This document shows, piece after piece, positions 7,283 through 14,004 of a stretch of DNA of 27,275 bases. The translations under genes were made by a program, and so were the position numbers. The notes below the pieces were generated by a model. The model saw only the letters and a program-made list of their open reading frames with translations, had not been told where the DNA came from and did not search any database. The DNA is taken from NCBI GenBank assembly GCA_037445085.1, contig JBBILG010000012.1, positions 1 to 27,275 of the forward strand, read 5' to 3'. The DNA comes from JBBILG01 sp037445085. GTDB taxonomy: Bacteria; Pseudomonadota; Gammaproteobacteria; Burkholderiales; Methylophilaceae. The first letter of the stretch is position 1, and every line of letters starts with the position of its first letter.

Positions 7283-7801
7283 ATGAGCAAAAGCACCGTC
7301 TATGCCAACTGGATGAACGCAAAAAAGGCCCTGGGCTGGGAATCGTCGCGGTCCTCGTCGCGCGGCAGTGTGTACGGCAACCTGCTCAATACCAAGAAAC
7401 TGGTGCCGGTCAAGCAGGAAGGGCTGGTGCGCAACGCCAGCCTGTTCAGTCGCATTGGCGGCAGTGCGGCCATTTCCGCCTGGCTGCGCAATTTCTATGG
7501 CAAGGCCCTGAAGGATGAGCGCATCCGCAAGTATTTCGACTTCGACGACGCGCAAGAGATGGAACAGTGCATCCAGACGCAAATCGCCTTCATCGGCGCG
7601 GCCATCGGCGGTTCCGGCGGCCCGGGCGTGGATTTGCATTCGCTGGTGGCGCAGCTCAAGTCGCTGGGCCTGAACGACAGCCATTTCGACGCGGTGGTGG
7701 AAAACTTCACGGCCACCCTGCAGGGGCAGAACGTCCAGCCCCCGCTGATCAAGGAAATGGTCGATTTCTGTGAAAACCTGCGCAAGCAGGTTTTGGGCTA
7801 A
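7283..7801 (+). CDS. Truncated-hemoglobin-like protein, apparent proximal His loss, N-terminal extension
   Basis: The 172-residue protein matches the group I truncated globin pattern (Bac_globin family) from about residue 53: SLFSRIGGSAAISAWLRNFY (helix A/B with the B10 Tyr), KYFDFDD (CD-corner Phe), IAFIGAAIGGSGGPG (helix E and the glycine turn), and SLGLNDSHFDAVVENFTATL (helix F/G). Aligned on the HFDA segment, the position normally held by the proximal heme histidine is Leu (AQLKSLGLNDSHF), so ordinary heme ligation looks lost unless helix F is shifted. The first 50 residues, rich in Ser and Arg, are not globin-like and not a signal peptide. GGGAGG precedes the ATG. The location between phi and fae suggests a role linked to C1 metabolism, but no function can be assigned. 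Confidence 0.75.
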   Translation: MSKSTVYANWMNAKKALGWESSRSSSRGSVYGNLLNTKKLVPVKQEGLVRNASLFSRIGGSAAISAWLRNFYGKALKDERIRKYFDFDDAQEMEQCIQTQIAFIGAAIGGSGGPGVDLHSLVAQLKSLGLNDSHFDAVVENFTATLQGQNVQPPLIKEMVDFCENLRKQVLG

Positions 7802-7899
7802 GCGCACGGGCCGCCCGAAGCTGTTGCAAAAAAACAACTGCACGCAACCGACCCACCGGCCGGCAGTGAAAAATGCTGCGGCGGGCGCCGCGGCTTGGG

Positions 7900-7905
7900 T
7901 ATAAT
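7900..7905 (+). promoter_or_regulatory. Candidate -10 element for fae1
   Basis: A perfect TATAAT sits 116 nt before the fae1 start codon. No TTGACA-like hexamer is present at 16-18 nt upstream; that stretch is very GC-rich. An activator or another sigma class may be needed. The resulting leader of about 110 nt contains the two-tier hairpin listed next. Confidence 0.5.
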
Positions 7906-7925
7906 TCAGCAACGTCAAATTGTGA

Positions 7926-7963
7926 GCACTGCTTCGTGCCGTCGCCGTGCGACGGGCCAGTGT
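7926..7963 (+). other. Two-tier stem-loop in the fae1 leader
   Basis: An outer stem CACTG (7927-7931)/CAGTG (7958-7962) encloses a perfect inner stem CCGTCGC (7939-7945)/GCGACGG (7949-7955). It lies between the TATAAT box and the fae1 ribosome binding site. It may affect message stability or be a regulatory fold; it matches no riboswitch recognised by eye. Confidence 0.45.
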
Positions 7964-8021
7964 ATCCAAGTCGCGCCTGTTCGAGAGGTGCATCTTCACT
8001 TCGAATTTTTAGGAGAACCAA

Positions 8022-8561
8022 ATGGCAGTGATTGACCGGGTACTGGTCGGCGAAGCGCTGGTGATCGACGACCGGCCTGACGGCAGCGGGCTGGACCTGC
8101 TCAACGTCGCCCATATCGACCTCATCATGGGCCCGCGCGGCTCGGCGGCGGAAGAGGCCTTCTGCCGCACCCTCACCGACCAGAAACAGGGCGTCAACGG
8201 CCTCCTGGCGGTGGTTGCCCCCAACCTGATGGCCAAGCCAGCCACGGTGATGTTCAACAAGGTCACCATCAAGAACGGCAAGCAGGCGGTGCAGATGTTC
8301 GGGCCGGCGCAGCGCGGCGTGTCCATGGCGGTGATGGACTGCGTGGCGGACGGCACCATACCCCTGGAGGAGGCCGAGGACGTGTTCATCTGTGTCGGCG
8401 TGTTCATCGACCACAACGCCGATATCGACGAGCGCATCCAGGAGTGGAACTACCAGGCCACCCGGCAGGCGATCAAGAACGCCGTGGCGCGCGAGCCTGG
8501 GGCGGCGGAGGTGGTGAAGAGCTACAAGACTTCTGCCCACCCCTTCGCGGCGAAGAACTGA
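8022..8561 (+). CDS. fae: Formaldehyde-activating enzyme, copy 1
   Basis: A full-length 179-residue Fae, which accelerates condensation of formaldehyde with tetrahydromethanopterin to methylene-H4MPT in the cytoplasm, the entry to H4MPT-linked formaldehyde oxidation. Conserved segments are NVAHIDLIMGPRGSAAEEAF, containing the conserved His of the active site, LLAVVAPNLMAKPATVMFNK and GPAQRGVSMAVMDCVADG. The ATG follows AGGAG 6 nt upstream. It has its own promoter region and is followed at 73-bp distance by a second fae. The presence of fae shows that this organism uses the H4MPT pathway beside the RuMP cycle. Confidence 0.97.
   Translation: MAVIDRVLVGEALVIDDRPDGSGLDLLNVAHIDLIMGPRGSAAEEAFCRTLTDQKQGVNGLLAVVAPNLMAKPATVMFNKVTIKNGKQAVQMFGPAQRGVSMAVMDCVADGTIPLEEAEDVFICVGVFIDHNADIDERIQEWNYQATRQAIKNAVAREPGAAEVVKSYKTSAHPFAAKN
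8079..8416 (+). repeat. 338-bp block identical between fae1 and fae2 (second copy 8773-9110)
   Basis: Reading both copies base by base at the 694-bp offset shows no difference from 8079 to 8416. Divergence begins at 8078 and 8417, then stays moderate to the gene ends, whose tails differ completely. Identity at silent positions implies recent gene conversion or a very recent duplication with replaced ends. Confidence 0.9.
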
Positions 8562-8570
8562 GTCAGCCGA

Positions 8571-8589
8571 CGCCCCGCTTCGCGGGGCG
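8571..8589 (+). other. Perfect hairpin between fae1 and fae2
   Basis: CGCCCCGC (8571-8578) pairs perfectly with GCGGGGCG (8582-8589) around a 3-nt loop. No T run follows, so it is more likely a processing or stabilising element, or a weak pause site, in a fae1-fae2 message. Confidence 0.55.
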
Positions 8590-8631
8590 ATTCGCTGTTG
8601 GGCATGGAAAATCTTCTCAAGGAGCCAACAA

Positions 8632-9258
8632 TTGTCTATTCTGGATAAAATCTTCGGCAAGCCGGACGAAGACAAGCAAGCTTCGGCAGGGCCCGCCGCG
8701 GCCCAGTCGGCCGGCGGGCGCGTCATCGATCGCGTGCTGGTCGGCGAAGCGCTGGTGATCGAGAACCGCGAAGACGGCAGCGGGCTGGACCTGCTCAACG
8801 TCGCCCATATCGACCTCATCATGGGCCCGCGCGGCTCGGCGGCGGAAGAGGCCTTCTGCCGCACCCTCACCGACCAGAAACAGGGCGTCAACGGCCTCCT
8901 GGCGGTGGTTGCCCCCAACCTGATGGCCAAGCCAGCCACGGTGATGTTCAACAAGGTCACCATCAAGAACGGCAAGCAGGCGGTGCAGATGTTCGGGCCG
9001 GCGCAGCGCGGCGTGTCCATGGCGGTGATGGACTGCGTGGCGGACGGCACCATACCCCTGGAGGAGGCCGAGGACGTGTTCATCTGTGTCGGCGTGTTCA
9101 TCGACCACAAAGCCGACAACGACGAGCGCATCCAGGAGTGGAACTACCAGGCCACCCGGCAGGCGATCAAGGGCGCCGTGGCGCGCGAGCCCAGGGCGGC
9201 GGAGGTGGTCAGGAAATATCGCGACCCTTCCTACACCCATCCCTTCCAGGCGAGCTGA
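8632..9258 (+). CDS. fae: Formaldehyde-activating enzyme, copy 2, with N-terminal extension and TTG start
   Basis: A 208-residue Fae paralogue. Its catalytic core is identical in sequence to copy 1 over most of its length, so it should activate formaldehyde in the same way. It differs by about 29 additional residues at the N-terminus (MSILDKIFGKPDEDKQ, then an Ala/Gly-rich linker) and by its C-terminal tail. The start is TTG at 8632, supported by AAGGAG 7 nt upstream; no ATG in frame gives a better start. The extension begins with a short amphipathic segment and could mediate partner binding or localisation, which is untested. A strong terminator follows. Confidence 0.93.
   Translation: MSILDKIFGKPDEDKQASAGPAAAQSAGGRVIDRVLVGEALVIENREDGSGLDLLNVAHIDLIMGPRGSAAEEAFCRTLTDQKQGVNGLLAVVAPNLMAKPATVMFNKVTIKNGKQAVQMFGPAQRGVSMAVMDCVADGTIPLEEAEDVFICVGVFIDHKADNDERIQEWNYQATRQAIKGAVAREPRAAEVVRKYRDPSYTHPFQAS
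8773..9110 (+). repeat. Second copy of the 338-bp fae block
   Basis: Direct-repeat partner of 8079-8416, lying inside fae2. Direct repeats of this length, 694 bp apart, could recombine and delete one fae copy, and they can collapse in short-read assemblies. Confidence 0.9.
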
Positions 9259-9266
9259 TCCCGCGG

Positions 9267-9291
9267 AAACCGGGCGGCTGCCCGGTTTTTT
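9267..9291 (+). terminator. Intrinsic terminator after fae2
   Basis: AAACCGGGC (9267-9275) pairs with GCCCGGTTT (9280-9288) around a 4-nt loop, and the T run continues to 9291. It ends the fae transcript and overlaps the stop codon of the convergent HisA-like gene (9290-9292). Confidence 0.9.
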
Positions 9292-9991
9292 ACGTCTGCA
9301 GCGCGGCGATCTGCCAGGCGCTGAGCCTGCCCGCATGCAGGGCGCTGGCAACCAGCGCGCCATGCACGCCGGCCGCGTCCAGTCGTGCGAGGTCGGCGGC
9401 ATCGCGTATGCCGCCGGCGGCATGGAGCCAACGTTCCCCCGCCAGCGCGCGCAGCCGGGCAAGCCGGGCGAAATCGGGCCCGGCCATGCCGCCGATCCTG
9501 GCGAGCGTCATGCAGATGATGCGGGATGGCCAGGATTGCGGCTGCAGCAGCAGTTCGGCAGGCCCCAGAAAGCCGCCGGTGCCGAAGTCCAGGGAGAGCA
9601 GCAGCTCGCTGCCGGCCGCCTCGCGCAGGGTGTGATAGTCGTCCGCGCTCTGCAGCGCCTCGCTGCCGATGACCGCCCGGCAACCCAGGCCCTCCACCCG
9701 CCGTAGCGCGGCCGGCGTCCTGATGCCGGCGTCCAGCCACAGTTCCAGTCGCGGCAGTGCCGCGCGCAGGATGCGAATGACGGCGGCGTTGTCGCCGTGG
9801 CCCTGGATAGCGTCGAGGTCGGCCAGATAGAGCCTGTCGAACGGATATAATTCCAAGTAGGCGTGCGCCACCTCCACGGCGTCCGGCGACGCGCACAGCG
9901 GCGAGCGCAAGGGTCGGTAGCGGCTGCGCTCGCCGCGCACCGCCTGCACCACCCGCCCGCCCAGCAGGTCTATGACCGGAACCAGTTCCAC
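9290..9991 (-). CDS. HisA/HisF-like TIM-barrel protein of the C1-cofactor cluster
   Basis: A 233-residue protein with the HisA pattern: VPVIDLLGGRVV with the acid D8, DLDAIQG, AGIRTPAALRR, SLDFGTGG with the second acid D135, and the phosphate-binding AAGGIRDAADL and ALVASALHAG. Both general acid/base aspartates of HisA are kept. The setting is not histidine biosynthesis: it lies between fae and a set of H4MPT/methylofuran-type cofactor genes, where HisA/HisF-related proteins of unknown reaction occur in methylotrophs and methanogens. It probably acts on a phosphorylated cofactor precursor; this is inference. The start is GTG at 9991, the only usable start before the first strand, and it directly abuts the start codon of the divergent ATP-grasp gene. 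Authentic HisA cannot be fully excluded. Confidence 0.82.
   Translation of the reverse strand: MELVPVIDLLGGRVVQAVRGERSRYRPLRSPLCASPDAVEVAHAYLELYPFDRLYLADLDAIQGHGDNAAVIRILRAALPRLELWLDAGIRTPAALRRVEGLGCRAVIGSEALQSADDYHTLREAAGSELLLSLDFGTGGFLGPAELLLQPQSWPSRIICMTLARIGGMAGPDFARLARLRALAGERWLHAAGGIRDAADLARLDAAGVHGALVASALHAGRLSAWQIAALQT
9846..9851 (+). promoter_or_regulatory. Candidate -10 box for the ATP-grasp operon, inside the HisA-like gene
   Basis: A perfect TATAAT on the plus strand lies within the coding sequence of the HisA-like gene, about 140 nt before the ATP-grasp start. It has no clear -35 partner. Because the divergent gene leaves no spacer, a promoter for the plus-strand operon must lie in this region or further upstream. 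Confidence 0.3.
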
Positions 9992-10987
9992 GTGAAGATT
10001 TTCGTCTGCGAATACGTCACAGGTGGCGGATTATACCGCGAGCCATTGCCGGTCTCCCTCGCGTGCGAGGGAGACCTGATGTTGCAGGCTCTGCTCGCCG
10101 ACCTCGCCGCGATATCCGGCTGCACCGTGTGCGCCACGCGCGACGCACGCCTGCCGCCGCTGCCGGAAGGGATCATGCAAACCCCCGTGACGGCAGGCTG
10201 CGCTGACGTCTGGATGCTGTGGGAAGCGGGCATGCGCCAAGCCGACGCGGTATGGCCGATCGCGCCGGAGAGCGGCGGCGTGCTGGAGCGTCTTTGCCGG
10301 CTTGCCGTCGCTCACGGCAAGCGCCTGCTCGGCAGCACGCCACAGGCGGTGGCGCTCGCCGCCAGCAAACGCGCCACCGCCGCGGTCCTGGCTGCACATG
10401 GGGTGGCCGTGCTGCCGACCTTTCTGCCGGAGGCGCTGCCGCAGGGGAGTGACGGGCCCTGGGTGGCGAAGCCGGACGACGGCGCGGGCTGCGGCGACAC
10501 GCGCTGGTTCGCCGATCCGGCGGCGCTGCATGCCTGGCTGCAGCAGGGTGGGCGGCACGCATCCCATGTCGTGCAGCCCTACTGGCCGGGCGTCCCGGCC
10601 AGCCTTTCCATGCTGTGTCGCGATGGCCAGGCCTGGCTGCTGAGCTGCAACCGCCAGGACGTGCGCCTGCACGACGGCGCCTTCACGTTCCATGGTTGCG
10701 TGGTCGGCGGCATGGCGGCACGGGCCGGGGAGTTCGGCGTCCTCGCCACGGCGGTGGCGGCGGCCATGCCCGGACTGGCCGGCCATGTTGGCGTCGACGT
10801 CATCGTTGGCGACCATGGGGTGCGCGTGCTGGAGGTCAACCCGCGCCTCACCACCTCCTATGCCGGCCTGCACCGGGCACTCGGGGTCAACCCGGCGCGG
10901 CTGGCGCTGGACTTGCTCTATAATGAACACTTTCCCTGTCTGCCTGCCACGACGTGCCAAGTCGTGCCCATCGCGCTTGATGAATGA
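9992..10987 (+). CDS. ATP-grasp ligase, MfnD-like (tyramine-glutamate ligase type)
   Basis: A 331-residue ATP-grasp protein. The N-terminus IFVCEYVTGGG is typical of the subgroup in H4MPT/methanofuran clusters. VAKPDDGAGCGDT (from about residue 158) is the nucleotide-binding strand and loop, and LEVNPRLTTSYAGLH (from about residue 280) holds the metal-binding Glu and Asn. In archaea MfnD adds glutamate to tyramine during methanofuran synthesis; a corresponding step for bacterial methylofuran is a reasonable but unproven role. The start is GTG at 9992, directly abutting the GTG of the divergent HisA-like gene; an upstream extension would be read from the antisense of that gene and looks non-coding. 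The 3' end overlaps the next gene by 8 bp, suggesting coupled translation. Confidence 0.85.
   Translation: MKIFVCEYVTGGGLYREPLPVSLACEGDLMLQALLADLAAISGCTVCATRDARLPPLPEGIMQTPVTAGCADVWMLWEAGMRQADAVWPIAPESGGVLERLCRLAVAHGKRLLGSTPQAVALAASKRATAAVLAAHGVAVLPTFLPEALPQGSDGPWVAKPDDGAGCGDTRWFADPAALHAWLQQGGRHASHVVQPYWPGVPASLSMLCRDGQAWLLSCNRQDVRLHDGAFTFHGCVVGGMAARAGEFGVLATAVAAAMPGLAGHVGVDVIVGDHGVRVLEVNPRLTTSYAGLHRALGVNPARLALDLLYNEHFPCLPATTCQVVPIALDE
10030..10035 (-). promoter_or_regulatory. Candidate -10 box for the HisA-like gene, inside the ATP-grasp gene
   Basis: ATTATA on the plus strand reads TATAAT on the minus strand, 38 nt before the GTG of the HisA-like gene. It is placed as expected for a short leader, but the -35 region is weak. 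The same bases encode GLY of the GGGLYRE stretch in the ATP-grasp protein. Confidence 0.35.
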
Positions 10988-12014
10988 TGCTGCAATTCTC
11001 GGCTGGGACGTGGGCGGCGCCCACCTCAAGGCGGTACTGCTCGCCGCCGACGGCCGTGTCCTGCGTGCGGCGCAGCACCCCTGTCCGCTGTGGCGCGGGC
11101 TCGAACACCTGCATCGCGCGGCGGGAGAGATCGTGCAGCAGCTCGGTGGCCAGCCGGCACGGCATGCCGTCACCATGACCGGCGAGCTGGCGGACATTTT
11201 TGCCAGCCGGGCCGAAGGCGTGGCGCAGATCGTGCAGGCGATGATGCAAATCGCCGGATCGCAGGTGCGCTTTTACGCGGGACGCTGTGGCTTCGTCGAT
11301 GCCGCGGCTGCGGCCTGTCACGCCGCCGACATCGCCTCGGCCAACTGGCACGCCAGTGCCGCCTATGTCGGCATGCAGTTGGGCGACGCGCTGTTCATCG
11401 ACATCGGCAGCACGACGGCGGATTTCGTCCCCATCGTCGGCGGCCGGCCCGCAGCCCGCGGCTATCGTGATGCCGAGCGGCTGGACAGCGAGGAGCTGGT
11501 CTATACCGGGGTGGTGCGCACGCCGGTGATGGCGGTGGCGCGGCGACTGCCGTTCGCCGGCGCCTGGCAGAACACGGCGGCGGAACATTTCGCCACCATG
11601 GCCGACGTCTATCGCCTGACCGGCGAATTGCCGCCGGGATACGACATGGCCGAAACGGCCGACGGCCGCGGCAAGTCGCCACAGGACAGCGCGCGTCGCC
11701 TGGCGCGCATGGTGGGCTGTGATCCGGAGGACGCCACTGCTGCGCAGTGGCGGCAATTGGCGCGGGCGGTGCGCGCACGTCAACTCCATCAACTGGAGTC
11801 TGCGCTGCAACAGCTGCTGTCCCGTCCCGAGCTGGGCGAACGCGCACCGCTGGTTGGCGCCGGCGCCGGCGCCTTCCTGGTGCGGGAGCTGGCGCGCCGC
11901 GCCGGGCGCGAGCATGTCGATGCCGCACAATTGCTGCCACCCGGGGCGGATGGCCGGGCCGCGGTGTGCTTTCCCGCCTTTGCGGTGGCCTGGCTGGCGG
12001 GACGGCAGCCATGA
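10980..12014 (+). CDS. H4MPT-linked C1-transfer pathway protein, ASKHA fold, MfnF-like
   Basis: A 344-residue relative of the hydantoinase/oxoprolinase-like proteins found in H4MPT gene clusters. The ASKHA nucleotide-binding elements are GWDVGGAHLK (phosphate 1, residues 8-17), DIGSTTADFVPI (phosphate 2, from D141) and GAGAGAFLV (adenosine loop). The archaeal homologue MfnF joins the furan and tyramine-glutamate parts of methanofuran, so a comparable step in methylofuran assembly is likely; that is inference from family and context. The start is ATG at 10980, overlapping the ATP-grasp stop by 8 bp; upstream in-frame ATGs would add residues absent from the family. It ends in ATGA, shared with the pabB start. 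Confidence 0.85.
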   Translation: MNDAAILGWDVGGAHLKAVLLAADGRVLRAAQHPCPLWRGLEHLHRAAGEIVQQLGGQPARHAVTMTGELADIFASRAEGVAQIVQAMMQIAGSQVRFYAGRCGFVDAAAAACHAADIASANWHASAAYVGMQLGDALFIDIGSTTADFVPIVGGRPAARGYRDAERLDSEELVYTGVVRTPVMAVARRLPFAGAWQNTAAEHFATMADVYRLTGELPPGYDMAETADGRGKSPQDSARRLARMVGCDPEDATAAQWRQLARAVRARQLHQLESALQQLLSRPELGERAPLVGAGAGAFLVRELARRAGREHVDAAQLLPPGADGRAAVCFPAFAVAWLAGRQP

Positions 12015-13393
12015 TGCGCTGCGAACTGCCCTACCGCACTGACAGCGCGGCGCTGTTCACGCGTATCGCCGCGCGCCCGTGGGCGGTGTTCCTCGACAGC
12101 GGCCGTCCCGCGAGCAGCCACGGCCGCTACGACATCATGGCCGCCGAGCCGTGGATCACCCTGCGCACACGTGGCGTGCAGACCGAAATCCGCCGCGCGC
12201 AGGGGGCTGAAATGTCGCCCGACGATCCGTTCTCCCTGCTCAGGCAGGCGCTTTATCCGTTCGCCGCCACCACCGGCGATCTGCCGTTTGCCGGCGGCGC
12301 CATCGGTTACTTCGCCTACGACCTCGCGCGGCGCATCGAACGTCTGCCGATGCTGGCCCGGGATGCCGAGTGCATCCCGGAGATGGCAGTGGGCATCTAC
12401 GACTGGGCGGTGGTGGTGGATCACCAGGCACGGCGCTGCTGGCTGGTGGGGCAGGGGCGCGATCCGCGCACCCGCGCGCGGTGGACGGCGCTGCAGGCGC
12501 TGTTCGGCAACGAGATGGCCGTGCCGCGGCTGGTGCCGTTCCGCGTCACCTCGCCGGTGACCTCGAATTTCGATCGTGCCGGCTATGCGGCGGCGTTCCA
12601 TCGTGTGCAGCACTACATCGCCGAAGGCGACTGTTACCAGGTCAACCTGGCGCAGCGTTTCTGCGCCGCGGCAGAGGGCGATGGCTGGGATGCTTACCGC
12701 ACCCTGCGCGAGATCAGCCCGGCGCCGTTCGCCGCCTATTTCAACACGCCCGATGCGCGGATACTTTCCGCTTCGCCCGAGCGTTTTCTCTGCGTGCGCG
12801 ACGGAGCAGTGGAAACCCGGCCCATCAAGGGCACGCGCCCGCGTGCCGCGGATCCGGCGCAAGATCGCGCCCATGCCGAGGCGCTGCTGGCCAGCCCCAA
12901 GGATCGCGCCGAGAACCTGATGATCGTCGATCTCTTGCGCAACGACCTCGGCAAGAACTGCGCGACCGGCTCGGTGCGCGCCGACCAGCTGTTCCGGCTG
13001 GAGAGCTTCGCCAACGTACACCACCTGGTCAGTACCGTCACCGGCACGCTGGCAGCGGGGCGCGATGCCATCGACCTGCTGCGCGGCTGCTTCCCCGGCG
13101 GCTCGATCACCGGCGCGCCCAAGCGGCGTGCCATGGAGATCATCGAGGAACTGGAGCCGCACCGCCGCGGCGTCTATTGCGGCGCCATCGGCTATATCGG
13201 TTTCGACGGTAACATGGACACCAGCATCGCTATCCGCACCGCCGTGTATTCCGCGCGACAGGTGCGCTTCTGGGCCGGTGGCGGTCTGGTGGCCGATTCC
13301 GAGATGGACAGGGAATATCGCGAGACCTGGGACAAGGCGAGCGGCATGCTGGAACTCATGCGCCGCTGCGGGGCGGACGATGTGGGTCGTTAA
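12011..13393 (+). CDS. pabB: Aminodeoxychorismate synthase component I
   Basis: A 460-residue chorismate-binding enzyme that aminates chorismate to 4-amino-4-deoxychorismate using ammonia, normally supplied by a PabA glutaminase. Motifs are GGAIGYFAYDLAR, APFAAYFNTPDARILSASPE, TRPIKGTRPR with the diagnostic lysine K273 (the PabB-type PIKGT, where anthranilate synthase has PIAGT), ENLMIVDLLRNDLGK and GGSITGAPKRRAMEIIEELE. The product leads to 4-aminobenzoate, a building block of both folate and methanopterin, which explains its place in this cluster. ATG at 12011 overlaps the preceding stop (ATGA); the next codon, ATG at 12014, is an equally possible start. The 3' end overlaps the kinase gene by 14 bp. 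No pabA or pabC is in the window. Confidence 0.95.
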   Translation: MMRCELPYRTDSAALFTRIAARPWAVFLDSGRPASSHGRYDIMAAEPWITLRTRGVQTEIRRAQGAEMSPDDPFSLLRQALYPFAATTGDLPFAGGAIGYFAYDLARRIERLPMLARDAECIPEMAVGIYDWAVVVDHQARRCWLVGQGRDPRTRARWTALQALFGNEMAVPRLVPFRVTSPVTSNFDRAGYAAAFHRVQHYIAEGDCYQVNLAQRFCAAAEGDGWDAYRTLREISPAPFAAYFNTPDARILSASPERFLCVRDGAVETRPIKGTRPRAADPAQDRAHAEALLASPKDRAENLMIVDLLRNDLGKNCATGSVRADQLFRLESFANVHHLVSTVTGTLAAGRDAIDLLRGCFPGGSITGAPKRRAMEIIEELEPHRRGVYCGAIGYIGFDGNMDTSIAIRTAVYSARQVRFWAGGGLVADSEMDREYRETWDKASGMLELMRRCGADDVGR

Positions 13394-13991
13394 ACTGGGC
13401 GGCAGCCTGCTCGGTTCGGCGGAATTGCCGCGCTGGCTGGAACTGCTGGCCGAGCACGGCGACGGCCGCATCGTCCTCGTGCCGGGCGGTGGAGTGTTCG
13501 CTGAAGCGGTGCGCGAAGCGCAGAAACTGAGCGGCGTGGACGATGCGGTGGCCCACCGGCTGGCGGTACTGGCCATGGATCAGTACGGCCTGCTGCTCGC
13601 CGGCCTGTGCCCGCGGCTCACCACTGCCGCCAGCGAACTGGAGCTGGACGAACATTCCTGGCAGCATCGCGCCATGGTCTGGCTGCCCAGCCGGATGGTG
13701 CTGGCCGAAGATGGCATTCCGTGCAGTTGGGAGGTCACCTCCGACAGTCTGGCTGCCTGGCTGGCAGGCAGGCTGGGCGCCAGCCGGCTGGTGCTGGTCA
13801 AGTCCGTGGCGGCGGAGGAACTGGCCGGCATGGACATGGCGCGGCTGCGCCGGCAGCTGGTGGACCGCGAGTTCCCCCGCTTCGCCGGCGCCTCCGGCGC
13901 GGAATGCTGGATCACGTCCCGACACGCCCTCGCCGACTTCGCGCGCGCCCTGAAGAAAGGCGAGGGGCCCGGCATACGCATCGTTTTTTAG
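13380..13991 (+). CDS. Amino-acid-kinase-fold protein, MfnE-like
   Basis: A short (203-residue) amino acid kinase family protein. It begins WVVKLGGSLLGS (phosphate-binding lysine and glycines), followed by IVLVPGGGVFAEAVREAQK and LGASRLVLVKSV near the ATP site. The size and the GGGVFAEAVR pattern match the small kinases found in H4MPT/methanofuran gene sets; archaeal MfnE phosphorylates the aminomethyl-furanmethyl phosphate intermediate. The same reaction in methylofuran synthesis is the best guess. The ATG at 13380 overlaps pabB by 14 bp, so translation is probably coupled. Aspartate and uridylate kinases are unlikely given the length and context. Confidence 0.83.
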   Translation: MWVVKLGGSLLGSAELPRWLELLAEHGDGRIVLVPGGGVFAEAVREAQKLSGVDDAVAHRLAVLAMDQYGLLLAGLCPRLTTAASELELDEHSWQHRAMVWLPSRMVLAEDGIPCSWEVTSDSLAAWLAGRLGASRLVLVKSVAAEELAGMDMARLRRQLVDREFPRFAGASGAECWITSRHALADFARALKKGEGPGIRIVF

Positions 13992-14004
13992 GCAAGGAGG
14001 CAAC

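Noticed and set aside
8079..9110. Mobile element as the origin of the fae direct repeat
   Set aside because: The repeat lies wholly inside coding sequence, with no terminal inverted repeats, target duplication or transposase; no insertion sequence was found anywhere in the window.
7749..9131. 460-codon minus-strand frame across both fae genes, with near-repeated internal segments
   Set aside because: The repeated segments are simply the antisense of the duplicated fae cores; no ribosome binding site or protein family pattern is seen.
12011..13393. Anthranilate synthase component I (TrpE) as an alternative to PabB
   Set aside because: The PIKGT lysine (K273) is the aminodeoxychorismate synthase type, and the gene sits in a 4-aminobenzoate-requiring cofactor cluster.
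11789..13576. 595-codon minus-strand frame opposite the MfnF-like and pabB genes
   Set aside because: It is antisense to two well-supported coding sequences and shows no recognisable domain.
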